The notes: generated by a model from the letters alone, not told the origin. DNA of 64,000 nt from Variovorax sp. SG517 (GCF_013376045.1 NZ_JABMJG010000003.1:186001-250000); one strand, 5' to 3'; numbered from the stretch's first letter, positions 28,489-37,991 are shown. Program-made: numbers and translations.

Positions 28489-28949
28489 CGGATCCGCGCG
28501 ATTTCGTCGCCCATGAGGCGGCGCTGCTCGACGAGCGCCGCTTCGACGACTGGCTGGCCCTGTTCGCGGAAGACGGCCACTACTGGGTGCCGCTGCTCGG
28601 CGCGGCGCAGGCCGATCCCTTCTCGCACAACTCGCTGGCCTTCGAAGACCGCCTGCTGCTGCAGCTTCGCGTGGAGCGGCTGAAGAACCCGCGCGCGCAT
28701 TCGCAGCATCCGGCCAGCCACAGCCAGCATGTGCTGCAGCCCTCGCGCATCGAGCGCGAGGAGGGCGATGAAGCGTGGCTGCGCACGCCGTTCCTCTACG
28801 TCGAGGCGCGCGGCGAAGGGCAACTGCTGCTGAGCGGCACCGCACGCCACCACCTCGTTCGCACGTCCACGGGATGGCTGATCCGCGAGAAGCGCATCGA
28901 CCTGCTCAACGCCCCGCGCGCGTTGCCCGCCATCCAGTTGTTCATCTGA
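28485..28949 (+). CDS. Ring-hydroxylating dioxygenase, beta subunit (second pair)
   Basis: A protein of 154 residues that overlaps the alpha subunit by ATGA. It has the beta-subunit pattern HEAALLDERRFDDWLALF, then YWVPLL, and ends RIDLLNAPRALPAIQLFI, close to the ending of the first beta subunit. It is ten residues shorter than that copy. It is structural, with no metal ligands. Confidence 0.86.
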   Translation: MTDPRDFVAHEAALLDERRFDDWLALFAEDGHYWVPLLGAAQADPFSHNSLAFEDRLLLQLRVERLKNPRAHSQHPASHSQHVLQPSRIEREEGDEAWLRTPFLYVEARGEGQLLLSGTARHHLVRTSTGWLIREKRIDLLNAPRALPAIQLFI

Positions 28950-29001
28950 TCCATCCGAGTTACCCGTTGTCCATTCCAACCATCCTCACCGGAGCTACGA
29001 C

Positions 29002-30165
29002 ATGAAGAGCCTGATGCAGACCTTGACGCGCGGCGCCCTTGCCGCCGCGCTGACCGCCTGTGGCGTTGCCAGCGCATTCGCGGCCGACCTCAAGGTCGGC
29101 CTGAGCGTGTCGCTGTCGGGGCCGAACTCCTCGCTGGGCGTGCCCTACGCCAAGGGCATGCAGGCCGCACTCGCCTACAAGGGCGAGGTGAACGGCCGCA
29201 AGATCCAGCTCGTCGTGCTCGACGACGGCTCCGACCCGACCACGGCCGGGCGCAATGCGCGCAAGCTCATCGAGGAGGAGAAGGTCGACGTGCTCATGGG
29301 CACTTCCGGCGTGCCCGCCGCCATTGCCATGGCGCAGGTCAGCAAGGAGGCGAAGACGCCGCTGATCGGCCTCACGCCCATCCTGCTCGACCCCAACGAG
29401 AACCCTTGGGTGATGACGGTGGCCCAGCCCACGCAGCTCATGATCGACGCGGTGGTCGAGCGCATGAAGCGCAACAACGTGAAGACCGTGGGCTACATCG
29501 GCTTCTCCGACGCCTGGGGCGACCTGGTGTACGAGGCGCTGATGAAGGCCGCGCCCGCCGCCGGCATCAAGGTGGTGAGCAACGAGCGCTACGCGCGCGC
29601 CGACGCCTCGGTGACCGGGCAGGTGCTGAAGATCGTGGCGCTGCGCCCCGACGCGGTGATGACCGGCGGCGCCGGCACGCCGGGCGCGCTGCCGTTCCTG
29701 GCGCTGCAGGAGCGCGGCTTCAAGGGCGGCGTTTACGGCCAGCACGGACTCATCAACCCCGACTTCGTGCGCGTGGTCGGCGCGGCAGGTCAGAACGCGC
29801 TGATGCCGACGGGCCCGGTGATCGTGGCCGAGCAGCTGCCGGCCGACTACCCGACGAAGAAGATCGCGACCGACTTCCGTGCCGTCTTCCAGAAGGTCAA
29901 CAACGCACCGACCAGCGATGCCTTCTCTGCCTATTCCTTCGACGGCTGGCTGGTGTTCGCCGATGCGGCATCGCGCGCGATGAAGAAGGCCGAGCCGGGC
30001 ACGCCCGAGTTCCGCGTGGCGCTGCGCGACGCCATCTTCAGCACCAAGGAAGTGGTGGGCACGCACGGCGTTTACACCTTCAAGCCCGGCAGCCTCTACG
30101 GCGTGGATGAACGCGCCCGGGTGATCGTCAAGCTCGACAACGGCCAATGGAAGCTCGCACCTTGA
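29002..30165 (+). CDS. ABC transporter substrate-binding protein, branched-chain amino-acid type (copy 3)
   Basis: A protein of 387 residues with a signal peptide (MKSLMQTLTRGALAAALTAC and on to about AFA) and a mature start ADLKVGLSVSLSGPNSSLGV. It is the third paralogue, sharing DDGSDPTTAGRNARKL and YARADASVTGQVLKIV. It directly precedes the permease gene, which is the usual place of the binding protein belonging to the transporter. The Cys near the end of the signal peptide (TACGVAS) could be read as a weak lipobox, but A-x-A cleavage looks more likely. Confidence 0.88.
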   Translation: MKSLMQTLTRGALAAALTACGVASAFAADLKVGLSVSLSGPNSSLGVPYAKGMQAALAYKGEVNGRKIQLVVLDDGSDPTTAGRNARKLIEEEKVDVLMGTSGVPAAIAMAQVSKEAKTPLIGLTPILLDPNENPWVMTVAQPTQLMIDAVVERMKRNNVKTVGYIGFSDAWGDLVYEALMKAAPAAGIKVVSNERYARADASVTGQVLKIVALRPDAVMTGGAGTPGALPFLALQERGFKGGVYGQHGLINPDFVRVVGAAGQNALMPTGPVIVAEQLPADYPTKKIATDFRAVFQKVNNAPTSDAFSAYSFDGWLVFADAASRAMKKAEPGTPEFRVALRDAIFSTKEVVGTHGVYTFKPGSLYGVDERARVIVKLDNGQWKLAP

Positions 30166-30199
30166 ACCTCTTGCCTTCGACTCTGTGGAGGGCCGCGCG

Positions 30200-31255
30200 A
30201 TGACCTGGGACGTGGCCCTCATCCTCATCACCGACGGCCTCGCCAACGGTGCCATCTATCTGCTGGCCGGCCTCGGGCTGGTGCTGATCTTCTCAGTCAC
30301 GCGGGTGGTGTTCGTGCCCTTCGGCGACATCGCGGCCTTCGCGGCGCTGTCGCTCGCGGCCTTCGAGACCGGCCGCGTGCCGCCGACCATCGGCATGGTC
30401 GCGGTGCTCGCGGCGCTGGCGCTGGCCACCGAAGTCGGCAGCCTCCTGCGGCGCGGCGAGACCGCGCGCATTCCGAAGGCGGTGCTGACCTGGGGCGTGC
30501 TGCCAGCCATTCCCTGCGCGCTGGCGTGGCTCGCGGCGCGGCCCGGCGTGCCGGTGGCGGTGCACATCGCGGTGGCGGTTCTGCTGGTGGTGCCCATCGC
30601 GCCGCTGCTGGCGCGGGTGGTTTTCCAGCCGATCGCCGATGCCTCGGTGCTGGTGCTGCTGATCGTGTCGCTCGCGCTGCACTTCCTGCTGTCGGGCCTG
30701 GGCCTGCTGTTCTTCGGGCCCGAGGGTTCGCGCACCACGCCGCTGACCAGCGCCGTGTTCACGCTGGGCGAAGGCTTCACCGTCAGCGGGCAGGTGGTGC
30801 TGATGGTGGGGGCGGCCATCGTGCTGAGCGGCCTCTTCTTCCTGGTGTTCGAGCGCACGGTGGCCGGCAAGGCGCTGCGTGCGACGGCGGTGAACCGCGT
30901 GGGCGCGCGGCTGGTCGGCATCCGGCCGGTGCGCACCGCGCTGCTGGCATACGGCTGCGCCTCGCTGCTGGCGGGGCTGATCGGCGTGCTGATCGCGCCG
31001 GTGACGACGATGTACTACGACTCGGGCTTCATCATCGGCCTGAAGGCCTTCGTGGCCGCGATCATCGGTGGCCTCGTGAGCTACCCGATGACGGCCGTGG
31101 GCGCGCTGGCGGTCGGCGTGGTGGAGAGCTTCGCCTCGTTCTGGAGCGGCGCGCTGAAGGACGTGATCGTGTTCAGCCTGCTGATCCCGGTGCTGATGCT
31201 GCGCTCCTTCGCGGCCGCGCATGCCGAAGAGGAAGAAGACGAGGTGGACGAATGA
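30200..31255 (+). CDS. Branched-chain amino-acid-type ABC permease, LivH-like
   Basis: A protein of 351 residues from the ATG at 30200, with a GGAGGG ribosome site; the frame also has a GTG at 30185. It is an inner-membrane protein with about eight to nine hydrophobic segments, beginning LITDGLANGAIYLLAGLGLVLIF-like. The region after position 150 has the LivH-type sequence GKALRATAVNRVGARLVGI, matching the loop that contacts the ATPase. It is longer than canonical LivH (about 300). The stop overlaps the next start (ATGA). Confidence 0.87.
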   Translation: MTWDVALILITDGLANGAIYLLAGLGLVLIFSVTRVVFVPFGDIAAFAALSLAAFETGRVPPTIGMVAVLAALALATEVGSLLRRGETARIPKAVLTWGVLPAIPCALAWLAARPGVPVAVHIAVAVLLVVPIAPLLARVVFQPIADASVLVLLIVSLALHFLLSGLGLLFFGPEGSRTTPLTSAVFTLGEGFTVSGQVVLMVGAAIVLSGLFFLVFERTVAGKALRATAVNRVGARLVGIRPVRTALLAYGCASLLAGLIGVLIAPVTTMYYDSGFIIGLKAFVAAIIGGLVSYPMTAVGALAVGVVESFASFWSGALKDVIVFSLLIPVLMLRSFAAAHAEEEEDEVDE

Positions 31256-33039
31256 ACGGCAATCGCAAACGCATGGCGTGGATCGTCGGGCTGGTCGTGG
31301 TGCTGGCGCTGGTGCCGGTGTTCGCGGGCAGCTTCACCGTCTCGCTGCTCAACGACATCGGCATCGGCGCGCTCGTGGCGCTGGGCCTCGTGCTGCTGAC
31401 CGGCGTGGGCGGCGCCACCTCGTTCGGGCAGGCGGCCTTCGTGGGCATCGCGGCCTATGCGACCGCGTGGCTCACCACTGCGCAGGGCATGTCGCCCTGG
31501 CTGGGGCTGCTGTTCGCGCTGCTGCTCACGGGGCTGTCGGCATTGGCCATCGGCATGCTCACGCTGCGGCTGGGCGGGCACTTCCTGCCGCTGAGCACCA
31601 TCGCCTGGGGGCTCTCCATCGCGATGCTGTTCGGCAACGTCGATGGTCTGGGCCGGCACACGGGCCTGTCGAACATTCCGGCACTGCAGATCGCGGGCTG
31701 GTCGCTGGCCGATCCGCGTGCGATGTACTGGCTGATCTGGACGGTGGTGGGGCTGGCCTGCCTGTTCAGCCACAACCTGCTGCAGTCGCGGCCGGGGCGC
31801 GCCATCCGTGGACTGCGCGGCGGCGCGACGCTGCTGGCGAGCGTGGGGGCGGACGCTTACCGCGTGCGGCTTTCGCTCTTCGTCACTGCGGCCCTGCTCG
31901 CTGGGCTGGCGGGCTGGCTCTACGCCCACATGAACCGCTTCGTGAGCCCGTCGCCATTCGACGTGCGCGCCAGCATCGAGTATTTGCTGATGGCGGTGGC
32001 CGGCGGCCTGGGCCAGCTGGGCGGGGCGCTGGTGGGCGCCGCTCTGGTGCTGGTGCTGAAGAACGGCCTGCAGGACGTACTGCCGATGCTCACGCAGCGC
32101 GCCGGCCAGCTGGAGGCAGTGGCCTTCGCCGCGCTCTTCATCCTGCTGCTGCACTTCGCGCGCGGCGGCGTGATGGGGCTGCTGCGCCGCTGGACGCGAC
32201 GCCGCGCCGGCGCGCGGGGGCCTTCGCGCCACGAAGGGCCCGCGGTCGACCCGCTGCCCAACCGCACGCTGCCCGCCCGCGGCTCGCCCGTGCTGTCGGT
32301 GAACGGCGCGGTCAAGCGCTTCGGCGGTCTGGTGGCGGTGAACGACGTGAGCTTCGACGTGAAGGCCGGCGAGATCGTCGGGCTGATCGGGCCGAACGGC
32401 GCGGGCAAGTCGACCATGTTCAACCTGCTGACCTGCACGCTGCCGATGAGCTCGGGCCAGGTGCGCTTCCTCGAGCACGACATCGCCGGCATGCCGCAGC
32501 GCGAGGTGGCGCGGCTGGGGCTGGCGCGCACTTTCCAGCACGTGAAGCTGCGCCCGCACATGAGCCTGCTCGACAACGTGGCGCTGGGCGCGCATTCGCG
32601 CACGCGCTCGGGCATCCTGAAGGCGGGCCTGCGGCTCGATCGCACGGAAGAGCAGCAGATCCTGCAGGAAGCGCAGCGCCAGCTCGACCGCATCGGCCTG
32701 GGCGACCGTGCGCACGAGCAGGCGGGCAGCCTGCCGCTGGGCACGCAGCGCATCCTGGAGATCGCTCGCGCGCTGGCCGCCGACCCGGTGCTGCTGGTGC
32801 TCGACGAGCCTGCGGCCGGGCTGCGGCGCAAGGAGAAGATGGCGCTCGGCGACCTTCTGCGCAAGCTGCGCGAGGAAGGCGTGACCATCCTCATCGTGGA
32901 ACACGACATGGACTTCGTGATGAAACTGGTGGACAGGCTGGTGGTGATGAATTTCGGCTCCAAGCTCGTGGAGGGCGTGCCCTCGGCGGTGCGCGCGGAT
33001 GAGCGCGTGCAGGCGGCTTATCTGGGGAGCGTTGTATGA
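31252..33039 (+). CDS. Fused LivM-like permease and LivG-like ATPase
   Basis: A protein of 595 residues joining two transporter parts. Residues 1 to about 310 are a LivM-like permease with many membrane segments and a C-terminal hydrophobic run ([18 protein letters not shown]). A linker rich in Arg, Gly and Pro follows. From about residue 345 comes an ATPase: Walker [10 protein letters not shown], a signature region ([17 protein letters not shown], unusual for LSGGQ), Walker [11 protein letters not shown] and the switch His in [10 protein letters not shown]. Such LivM-LivG fusions occur in Burkholderiales. Confidence 0.87.
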   Translation: MNGNRKRMAWIVGLVVVLALVPVFAGSFTVSLLNDIGIGALVALGLVLLTGVGGATSFGQAAFVGIAAYATAWLTTAQGMSPWLGLLFALLLTGLSALAIGMLTLRLGGHFLPLSTIAWGLSIAMLFGNVDGLGRHTGLSNIPALQIAGWSLADPRAMYWLIWTVVGLACLFSHNLLQSRPGRAIRGLRGGATLLASVGADAYRVRLSLFVTAALLAGLAGWLYAHMNRFVSPSPFDVRASIEYLLMAVAGGLGQLGGALVGAALVLVLKNGLQDVLPMLTQRAGQLEAVAFAALFILLLHFARGGVMGLLRRWTRRRAGARGPSRHEGPAVDPLPNRTLPARGSPVLSVNGAVKRFGGLVAVNDVSFDVKAGEIVGLIGPNGAGKSTMFNLLTCTLPMSSGQVRFLEHDIAGMPQREVARLGLARTFQHVKLRPHMSLLDNVALGAHSRTRSGILKAGLRLDRTEEQQILQEAQRQLDRIGLGDRAHEQAGSLPLGTQRILEIARALAADPVLLVLDEPAAGLRRKEKMALGDLLRKLREEGVTILIVEHDMDFVMKLVDRLVVMNFGSKLVEGVPSAVRADERVQAAYLGSVV

Positions 33040-33125
33040 GCGCCGCACGGCCGCCCGAAGGCGCGGGCCCCCTTCAGGGGGCGCGCGAAGTACACGAAGT
33101 GACGAGCCTGGGGGTGTCGGTATGA
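33036..33125 (+). CDS. Possible 29-codon open frame bridging two transporter genes, inside a repeat
   Basis: An ATG at 33036 overlaps the stop of the fused transporter gene (ATGA). The frame runs 29 codons and its stop overlaps the ATG of the next gene (ATGA at 33122-33125). The DNA in between is a copy of a dispersed repeat. The frame may only keep ribosomes moving to the next gene. The peptide has no recognisable feature. Confidence 0.3.
   Translation: MSAARPPEGAGPLQGAREVHEVTSLGVSV
33047..33116 (-). repeat. Dispersed Comamonadaceae-type intergenic repeat, copy 1
   Basis: On the minus strand it reads CACCCCCAGGCTC, then CACTTCGTGT, then a GCCCCCT/AGGGGGC hairpin and a GCGGCC end. Two related copies are at 46523-46604 and 59134-59199. 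This copy is in reverse orientation and lies inside an operon. Confidence 0.65.
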
Positions 33126-33853
33126 CCGCGATGCTGGAGATCGGCGACCTGCATGTGTCATACGGGCAGGTCGAAGCTGTTCGCGGCGTGTCGCTCGACC
33201 TGCAGCCAGGCCAGATCATCTCGGTGATCGGCCCCAATGGCGCGGGCAAGACCACGCTGCTGGCCGCCGCCATGGGCCTGCTGCCTTGCAAGGGCACGCT
33301 GCGCTTCGAGGGCGAGGACCTGCAGGGGCTCGACGTGGAGGCGCGCGTGGAGCGCGGCCTGTGCCTCGTGCCCGAGAAGCGCGAGCTCTTCGGCGAGCTC
33401 ACCGTGCTCGACAACCTGCAGCTCGGCGCCTATGCCAAGCGGCTGCGCGGCGACGCGATGAAGAAGCGGCTGCAGTCGGTGTACGACCGCTTTCCGCGCC
33501 TGGCCGAGCGCCGCTCGCAGCGAGCCGACACGCTCTCGGGCGGCGAGCGGCAGATGCTGGCCGTGGGCCGCGCGCTGATGTCGGCGCCGCGCCTGCTGAT
33601 GCTCGACGAGCCCAGCCTGGGCCTGGCGCCGCTGATCGTGCGCGACATCCTGGCGATCGTGCGCAAGCTGCGGGAGGACGGCGTGTCGATCCTGCTGGTG
33701 GAGCAGAACGCGCGCGCCGCGCTCGAAAGCTCCGACCACGGCTATGTGCTGGAGACGGGCGAGATCGCGCTCTCGGGAGCCTCGGCCGAACTGGCGAGCG
33801 ACTCGCGCGTGCAGGCCACCTACCTCGGCGGAGGCACGCACGATGACGACTGA
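33122..33853 (+). CDS. Branched-chain amino-acid-type ABC ATPase, LivF-like
   Basis: A protein of 243 residues. Walker A is GPNGAGKTT, the signature is [17 protein letters not shown], Walker B is [13 protein letters not shown] and the switch region is [11 protein letters not shown]. The wording EQNARxAL is typical of LivF. It completes the transporter with the fused permease/ATPase and the LivH-like permease. The stop overlaps the next gene by 11 bases. Confidence 0.92.
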   Translation: MTAMLEIGDLHVSYGQVEAVRGVSLDLQPGQIISVIGPNGAGKTTLLAAAMGLLPCKGTLRFEGEDLQGLDVEARVERGLCLVPEKRELFGELTVLDNLQLGAYAKRLRGDAMKKRLQSVYDRFPRLAERRSQRADTLSGGERQMLAVGRALMSAPRLLMLDEPSLGLAPLIVRDILAIVRKLREDGVSILLVEQNARAALESSDHGYVLETGEIALSGASAELASDSRVQATYLGGGTHDDD

Positions 33854-35432
33854 GCCCCGCGCCGTACCGCCCGCGCAACGTACGTTGCCGGTGATGCTGC
33901 AGCGGCAGGCCGAACTGTTCGGCGCGCGCACGCTGCTGAAGATCGCGGGGAGCGCGTGGACGCACCGCGATGCGGCTCGCGTTGCGGCGGCGCGGGCCGG
34001 CGCGCTGACGCAGGCCGGCGTGGTTCGCGGCGATCGCATCGCGGTGATGTGCGGCAACCGCGTCGAGTTTCTCGAAAGTTTTCTGGGTGCGGGATGGCTG
34101 GGCGCTTCGACGGTGCCGGTCAATACGGCGTCGATGGGGCCGCAGATCGAATACTTCCTTGCGAACAGCGAGGCGAAGCTGCTGGTGATCGAAGCGGGCT
34201 TCCTGGAGCGGCTTGCGGCGGCAGACCTGGGGCGTACCGCGCTGCGGGAGATCTGGGTTGTCGGCGAGACGGCTTCGGATGCCTGGCGGGCACTTGCGGG
34301 CGTGCGCGTCGTGGCGTATCCCGCGCATGGGGAACCCGTCGAGCCTGCGCCGGTGCAGCCTGGGGACGCGCTCGCGATCCTCTACACCTCGGGCACCACG
34401 GGGCCCGCCAAGGGCGTGGTCTGCCCGCACGCACAGTATTTCTGGTGGGGTGTGAACACCGCGGAGGTGCTCGGCGTGGGCACCGACGACGTGCTGTGCA
34501 CCACGCTGCCGCTCTTCCACATCAACGCGCTCAACACCTTCGCGCAGGCTGCCCTGACGGGCTCGCAGGTGGTGTTCGAGACGCGCTTCTCGGCGTCGGG
34601 CTTCTGGCCGACGATGCGCGCGAGCGGGGCGACGGTGGTCTATCTGCTGGGAGCGATGGTGCCGATCCTGCTGGCCCAGCCCGAAGGGGCCGGGGAGCGC
34701 GACCACCGCGTGCGCATCGGGTTGGGGCCCGGCGTGCCGGCTGCCGCCGCTGCCGCGTTCAAGGCGCGCACGGGCGTGTCGCTGCTGGAGGGCTATGGCT
34801 CGACCGAGACCAACTTCGCCATCGCCACCGCGCCCGATTCGCCGCGCGGCGGCGTGATGGGCTGGCTGCGCCCGGGTTTCCAGGCGCGCGTGGCCGACGA
34901 AGACGACGCGGCCCTCCCACCCGGCGAGGCGGGCGAACTGCTGCTGCGCGCCGACGAGCCCTACGCCTTCGCGAGCGGCTACTTCAACATGCCGGAGAAG
35001 ACCGTCGAGGCCTGGCGCAACCTCTGGTTCCATACCGGCGACCGCGTGGTGCGCGATGCGGATGGAGCCTTCCGTTTCGTCGACCGCATCAAGGACGCGA
35101 TCCGGCGGCGCGGGGAGAACATCTCGTCGTTCGAGGTCGAGCAGGTGCTGCTGAGCCACCCTGCTGTGGCTTCGTGCGCCGTGTACCCGGTGCGCTCCGA
35201 GCTCGCCGAGGACGAGGTGATGGCCGCGCTTGTGGTTCGCGAGGGCGCGACCGTCGATCCTGCCGAGCTCGCGCGCTTCTGCGAAGGCCGGCTGCCGTAC
35301 TTCGCCGTGCCGCGCTACATCGATGTGCTGGCCGACCTGCCGCGCACCGAGAACGGCAAGGTACAGAAGTTCAAGCTGCGGGAACGCGGCGTGGGGCCGC
35401 AGACCTGGGACGGTCGGCCCGCGAAGGCCTGA
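33843..35432 (+). CDS. AMP-forming acyl-CoA ligase (ANL superfamily), second copy
   Basis: A protein of 529 residues from the ATG at 33843, inside the end of the LivF-like gene. The ATP motif is [11 protein letters not shown]. Further marks are [33 protein letters not shown] and a C-terminal lysine in [11 protein letters not shown]. It is distinct from the ligase at 19123 but of the same class (crotonobetaine/aryl-CoA-ligase-like). Having two ligases and two dioxygenase pairs suggests two parallel or successive substrates. Confidence 0.86.
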   Translation: MTTEPRAVPPAQRTLPVMLQRQAELFGARTLLKIAGSAWTHRDAARVAAARAGALTQAGVVRGDRIAVMCGNRVEFLESFLGAGWLGASTVPVNTASMGPQIEYFLANSEAKLLVIEAGFLERLAAADLGRTALREIWVVGETASDAWRALAGVRVVAYPAHGEPVEPAPVQPGDALAILYTSGTTGPAKGVVCPHAQYFWWGVNTAEVLGVGTDDVLCTTLPLFHINALNTFAQAALTGSQVVFETRFSASGFWPTMRASGATVVYLLGAMVPILLAQPEGAGERDHRVRIGLGPGVPAAAAAAFKARTGVSLLEGYGSTETNFAIATAPDSPRGGVMGWLRPGFQARVADEDDAALPPGEAGELLLRADEPYAFASGYFNMPEKTVEAWRNLWFHTGDRVVRDADGAFRFVDRIKDAIRRRGENISSFEVEQVLLSHPAVASCAVYPVRSELAEDEVMAALVVREGATVDPAELARFCEGRLPYFAVPRYIDVLADLPRTENGKVQKFKLRERGVGPQTWDGRPAKA

Positions 35433-35434
35433 GC

Positions 35435-36187
35435 ATGACGAACCTGGCGCCGCAGCTTCCTCTTTCCGGGCGCGTGGCGTTCGTGACGGGAGCGGGGCAG
35501 GGCCTGGGCGCGGCCATCGCGAGAGGGCTGGCACAGGCGGGCGCGCGGGTGGCGCTGGCCGACATCGAGCTGCCGGCGGTCGGGGCCGTGGCCGGCGAGA
35601 TCGGCGGGTTCGCGCTGCGGCTCGACGTGCGCGACGAAGCGGCATTCCGCGAGTGCTTCGACAGGGCCGTCGCGCATTTCGGCTGCGTCGACATCTTGGT
35701 CAACAACGCGGCGCGCACGCCATCGACCTCGCTGTGGGACATCACGCCCGAGGAGTGGGACGACGTGCTGGCCATCAACCTGCGCGGCAGCTTCTTCGGC
35801 TGCCGCATCGCGGGGCGCCACATGCGTGAGCGCGGCGGGGGCCGAATCGTCAACCTCGGTTCGATGGCCGGGCAGCAGGCGAGCAGCGCGACAGGCGTGC
35901 ATTACGCGGCGAGCAAGGCCGGGATGCTGGCGCTGACGCGGTCGTTCGCGCAGGAACTGGCGCCTCATGGCGTGACGGTGAACGCGCTGGCCCCGGCGGC
36001 GATCCAAAGCCCCGCGCTCGATGCAATGGAACCTGCGCGGCTGCAGGCGCTGCAGGCGGGCATTCCGCTCGGGCGTTTCGGGCTGGCCGAGGAGGTGGCG
36101 GCGGCCGTGGTCTACCTGGCTTCTCCTGCGGCGGCCTTCATGACCGGCGCGACGCTGGACCTCAACGGCGGCCGTTTCATGCGCTGA
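35435..36187 (+). CDS. SDR-family oxidoreductase
   Basis: A protein of 250 residues, starting two bases after the ligase stop. Nucleotide motif VTGAGQGLGAAIA, NNAAR in place of NNAG, Ser in NLGSMAG and YAASK with catalytic Tyr and Lys. The last residues (FMTGATLDLNGGRFMR) are typical. It is the last gene of the long operon before the operator at 36215. The substrate is unknown; a hydroxy intermediate of the pathway is likely. Confidence 0.86.
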   Translation: MTNLAPQLPLSGRVAFVTGAGQGLGAAIARGLAQAGARVALADIELPAVGAVAGEIGGFALRLDVRDEAAFRECFDRAVAHFGCVDILVNNAARTPSTSLWDITPEEWDDVLAINLRGSFFGCRIAGRHMRERGGGRIVNLGSMAGQQASSATGVHYAASKAGMLALTRSFAQELAPHGVTVNALAPAAIQSPALDAMEPARLQALQAGIPLGRFGLAEEVAAAVVYLASPAAAFMTGATLDLNGGRFMR

Positions 36188-36214
36188 CAAGGCTTGCCGG
36201 GCCATCCGGTTAAA

Positions 36215-36234
36215 ATGGTTCAGAACTAAATCAT
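36215..36234. promoter_or_regulatory. Candidate MarR operator and AT-rich promoter region
   Basis: A 20-base near-palindrome, ATGGTTCAG and CTAAATCAT around AA, with seven of ten positions paired. It ends six bases before the next ATG and overlaps TAAAAT (36211-36216), a possible -10. It shares the ATGR and YCAT ends with the palindrome at 12500. No good -35 was found. Confidence 0.5.
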
Positions 36235-36240
36235 TCAGGT

Positions 36241-37017
36241 ATGCAATCAAATTCACTGACTGGCCGGCACGCCCTCGTCACGGGCGCTGCACGCGGCATC
36301 GGGGCGGAGATCGCCCGCACGCTGGCTGCCGAAGGCGCCACGCTGACATTGCTGGGTCGTGACCGCGAGGCGCTGCAGCGGGTGGCGGATTCGCTGGCCG
36401 GCAGCGGGCACGGCGTCGTCGCCGCGGACGTGGCGAGCCCGGAGGCCGTGCAGGCGGCGTTTGCCGAGGCCCGGGCGGCACGCGGGCCGGTCGTGGTGCT
36501 CGTCAACAATGCGGGCGCTGCGGAGAGCGCGCCCTTCCTCAAGACCTCCTTCGAGCTCTGGCAGCGGATGCTGTCGGTCAACCTCACGGGCAGCTTCCTC
36601 TGCGCGCAGGCGGCGCTGCCGGACATGCTCGACGCCGGCTGGGGCCGCATCGTCAACATCGCCAGCACGGCGGGGCAGAAGGGCTATGCCTACGTGGCGG
36701 CCTACACCGCGGCCAAGCACGGCGTGGTCGGGCTCACGCGCTCGCTGGCGCTGGAGGTGGCGCGCAAGGGCATCACGGTGAACGCCGTGTGCCCGGGCTA
36801 TACCGACACCGACATCCTGCGCAACAGCGTCGCCAACGTGGTCGGCAAGACGGGGCGCAGCGAGGCCGATGCGCTGGCGGAGTTCTCCAGCGTCAATCCG
36901 CAGAAGCGCATCGTGCAGCCGGCCGAAGTGGCCGATGCCGTTCGCTGGCTGTGCGGCGAGGGTGCCGCATCGGTCACCGGGCAGTCGATCTCGGTTTCAG
37001 GGGGAGAAGTGACATGA
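36241..37017 (+). CDS. SDR-family oxidoreductase (3-ketoacyl/3-hydroxybutyrate dehydrogenase type)
   Basis: A protein of 258 residues: [21 protein letters not shown], Ser in NIASTAG and YTAAKHG with Tyr and Lys, then [13 protein letters not shown]. The start lies directly downstream of the operator with no clear ribosome site, so the message may have a very short leader. It forms a second unit with the MarR and thioesterase genes. The CPGYTDTD block is common in 3-hydroxyacyl-CoA-like SDRs. Confidence 0.87.
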   Translation: MQSNSLTGRHALVTGAARGIGAEIARTLAAEGATLTLLGRDREALQRVADSLAGSGHGVVAADVASPEAVQAAFAEARAARGPVVVLVNNAGAAESAPFLKTSFELWQRMLSVNLTGSFLCAQAALPDMLDAGWGRIVNIASTAGQKGYAYVAAYTAAKHGVVGLTRSLALEVARKGITVNAVCPGYTDTDILRNSVANVVGKTGRSEADALAEFSSVNPQKRIVQPAEVADAVRWLCGEGAASVTGQSISVSGGEVT

Positions 37018-37547
37018 GCACACGCAACGACGCCTCGCATGCCGTGCTGAGCGATGCGGAAGAGCTGGGCCACGAGGCCCGCGCCGGCCACGACGATCAC
37101 GCGGTGCTCAAGCTGTGGCTGCGCATGCTGGCCAGCACCACGCAGATCGAGTCCGAAATCCGCCGCCGGCTGCGCGAGCGGTTCGGCATCTCGCTGGCGC
37201 GCTTCGACTACATGGCGCAGCTCTACCGCTACAAGGACGGCCTGAAGATGCGCGTGCTGTCGCGCTACCTGATGGTGACCGGCGGCAACGTCACCGGCCT
37301 GACCGACGAACTCGAGCGCGAAGGCATGGTGGCGCGCTCGCCCAGCCCCGACGACCGCCGGGCCTGGATCGTGAGTCTCACGCCCACGGGCCGCCGCACC
37401 TTCGAGACCATGGCGAGCGAGCACGAGCAGTGGATCCTCGAGATGTTCTCGGGGCTCGACATGAAGACCGTTAAGCAGCTGCACACCCAGTTGGGCCTGC
37501 TGCGCGTGCACGTGATGCGCGGCGAGCCGGCAGGCGAGGAGGGCTGA
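37014..37547 (+). CDS. MarR-family transcriptional regulator (second)
   Basis: A protein of 177 residues that overlaps the SDR stop (ATGA). The winged helix-turn-helix lies at about residues 60-125, with [19 protein letters not shown] and the wing [14 protein letters not shown]. It is quite different from the MarR at 11970. It lies downstream of the palindrome at 36215 in the same unit, which suggests autoregulation. I recall that Variovorax auxin loci contain two MarR regulators, which fits. Confidence 0.88.
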   Translation: MSTRNDASHAVLSDAEELGHEARAGHDDHAVLKLWLRMLASTTQIESEIRRRLRERFGISLARFDYMAQLYRYKDGLKMRVLSRYLMVTGGNVTGLTDELEREGMVARSPSPDDRRAWIVSLTPTGRRTFETMASEHEQWILEMFSGLDMKTVKQLHTQLGLLRVHVMRGEPAGEEG

Positions 37548-37549
37548 GC

Positions 37550-37984
37550 GTGGCCGGCGCAAAAGAGTTCTGCAGGCCGCGGCTGATCCGCTTCTCGGAC
37601 TGCGATCCGGCAGGCATCGTCTTCTATCCGCAGTACTTCGTGATGCTTAACGGCCTCGTCGAAGACTGGGTGAACGAAGGCCTGGGCCTGAGCTACCACG
37701 GGCTGGTGGCGCAGCGGCGCATCGGCCTGCCCACGGTGAAGCTCGAGGTCGATTTCCGCGCGGTGAGCCGCATGGGCGACCAGGTGATGCTGGGGCTGGC
37801 CGTGGAGCGTCTCGGCTCCCGCTCGATGACCTTGCGCGTGCGCTGCTTCGAGCCGGTGAGCGGCGAAGTGCGCATGCAGATGCAGCAGGTGCTGGTGACG
37901 ACGTCGCTGGAGACCCATCGGGCCGTCGAAATTCCGGACGACATGCGCGCGGCCATCGTGCGCAACGCCCCCGAGCTGGGCTGA
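37550..37984 (+). CDS. Hotdog-fold thioesterase (4-hydroxybenzoyl-CoA thioesterase type)
   Basis: A protein of 144 residues starting at GTG, with a GAGGAGG site just upstream. The motif DCDPAGIVFYPQYF contains the catalytic Asp of the 4-hydroxybenzoyl-CoA thioesterase class. It hydrolyses aryl-CoA esters. In this island it could release anthranilate from anthraniloyl-CoA made by the oxidoreductase pair (inference). It is the last gene of the island; seven bases separate its stop from the stop of the convergent regulator. Confidence 0.88.
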   Translation: MAGAKEFCRPRLIRFSDCDPAGIVFYPQYFVMLNGLVEDWVNEGLGLSYHGLVAQRRIGLPTVKLEVDFRAVSRMGDQVMLGLAVERLGSRSMTLRVRCFEPVSGEVRMQMQQVLVTTSLETHRAVEIPDDMRAAIVRNAPELG

Positions 37985-37991
37985 GGCTTCT

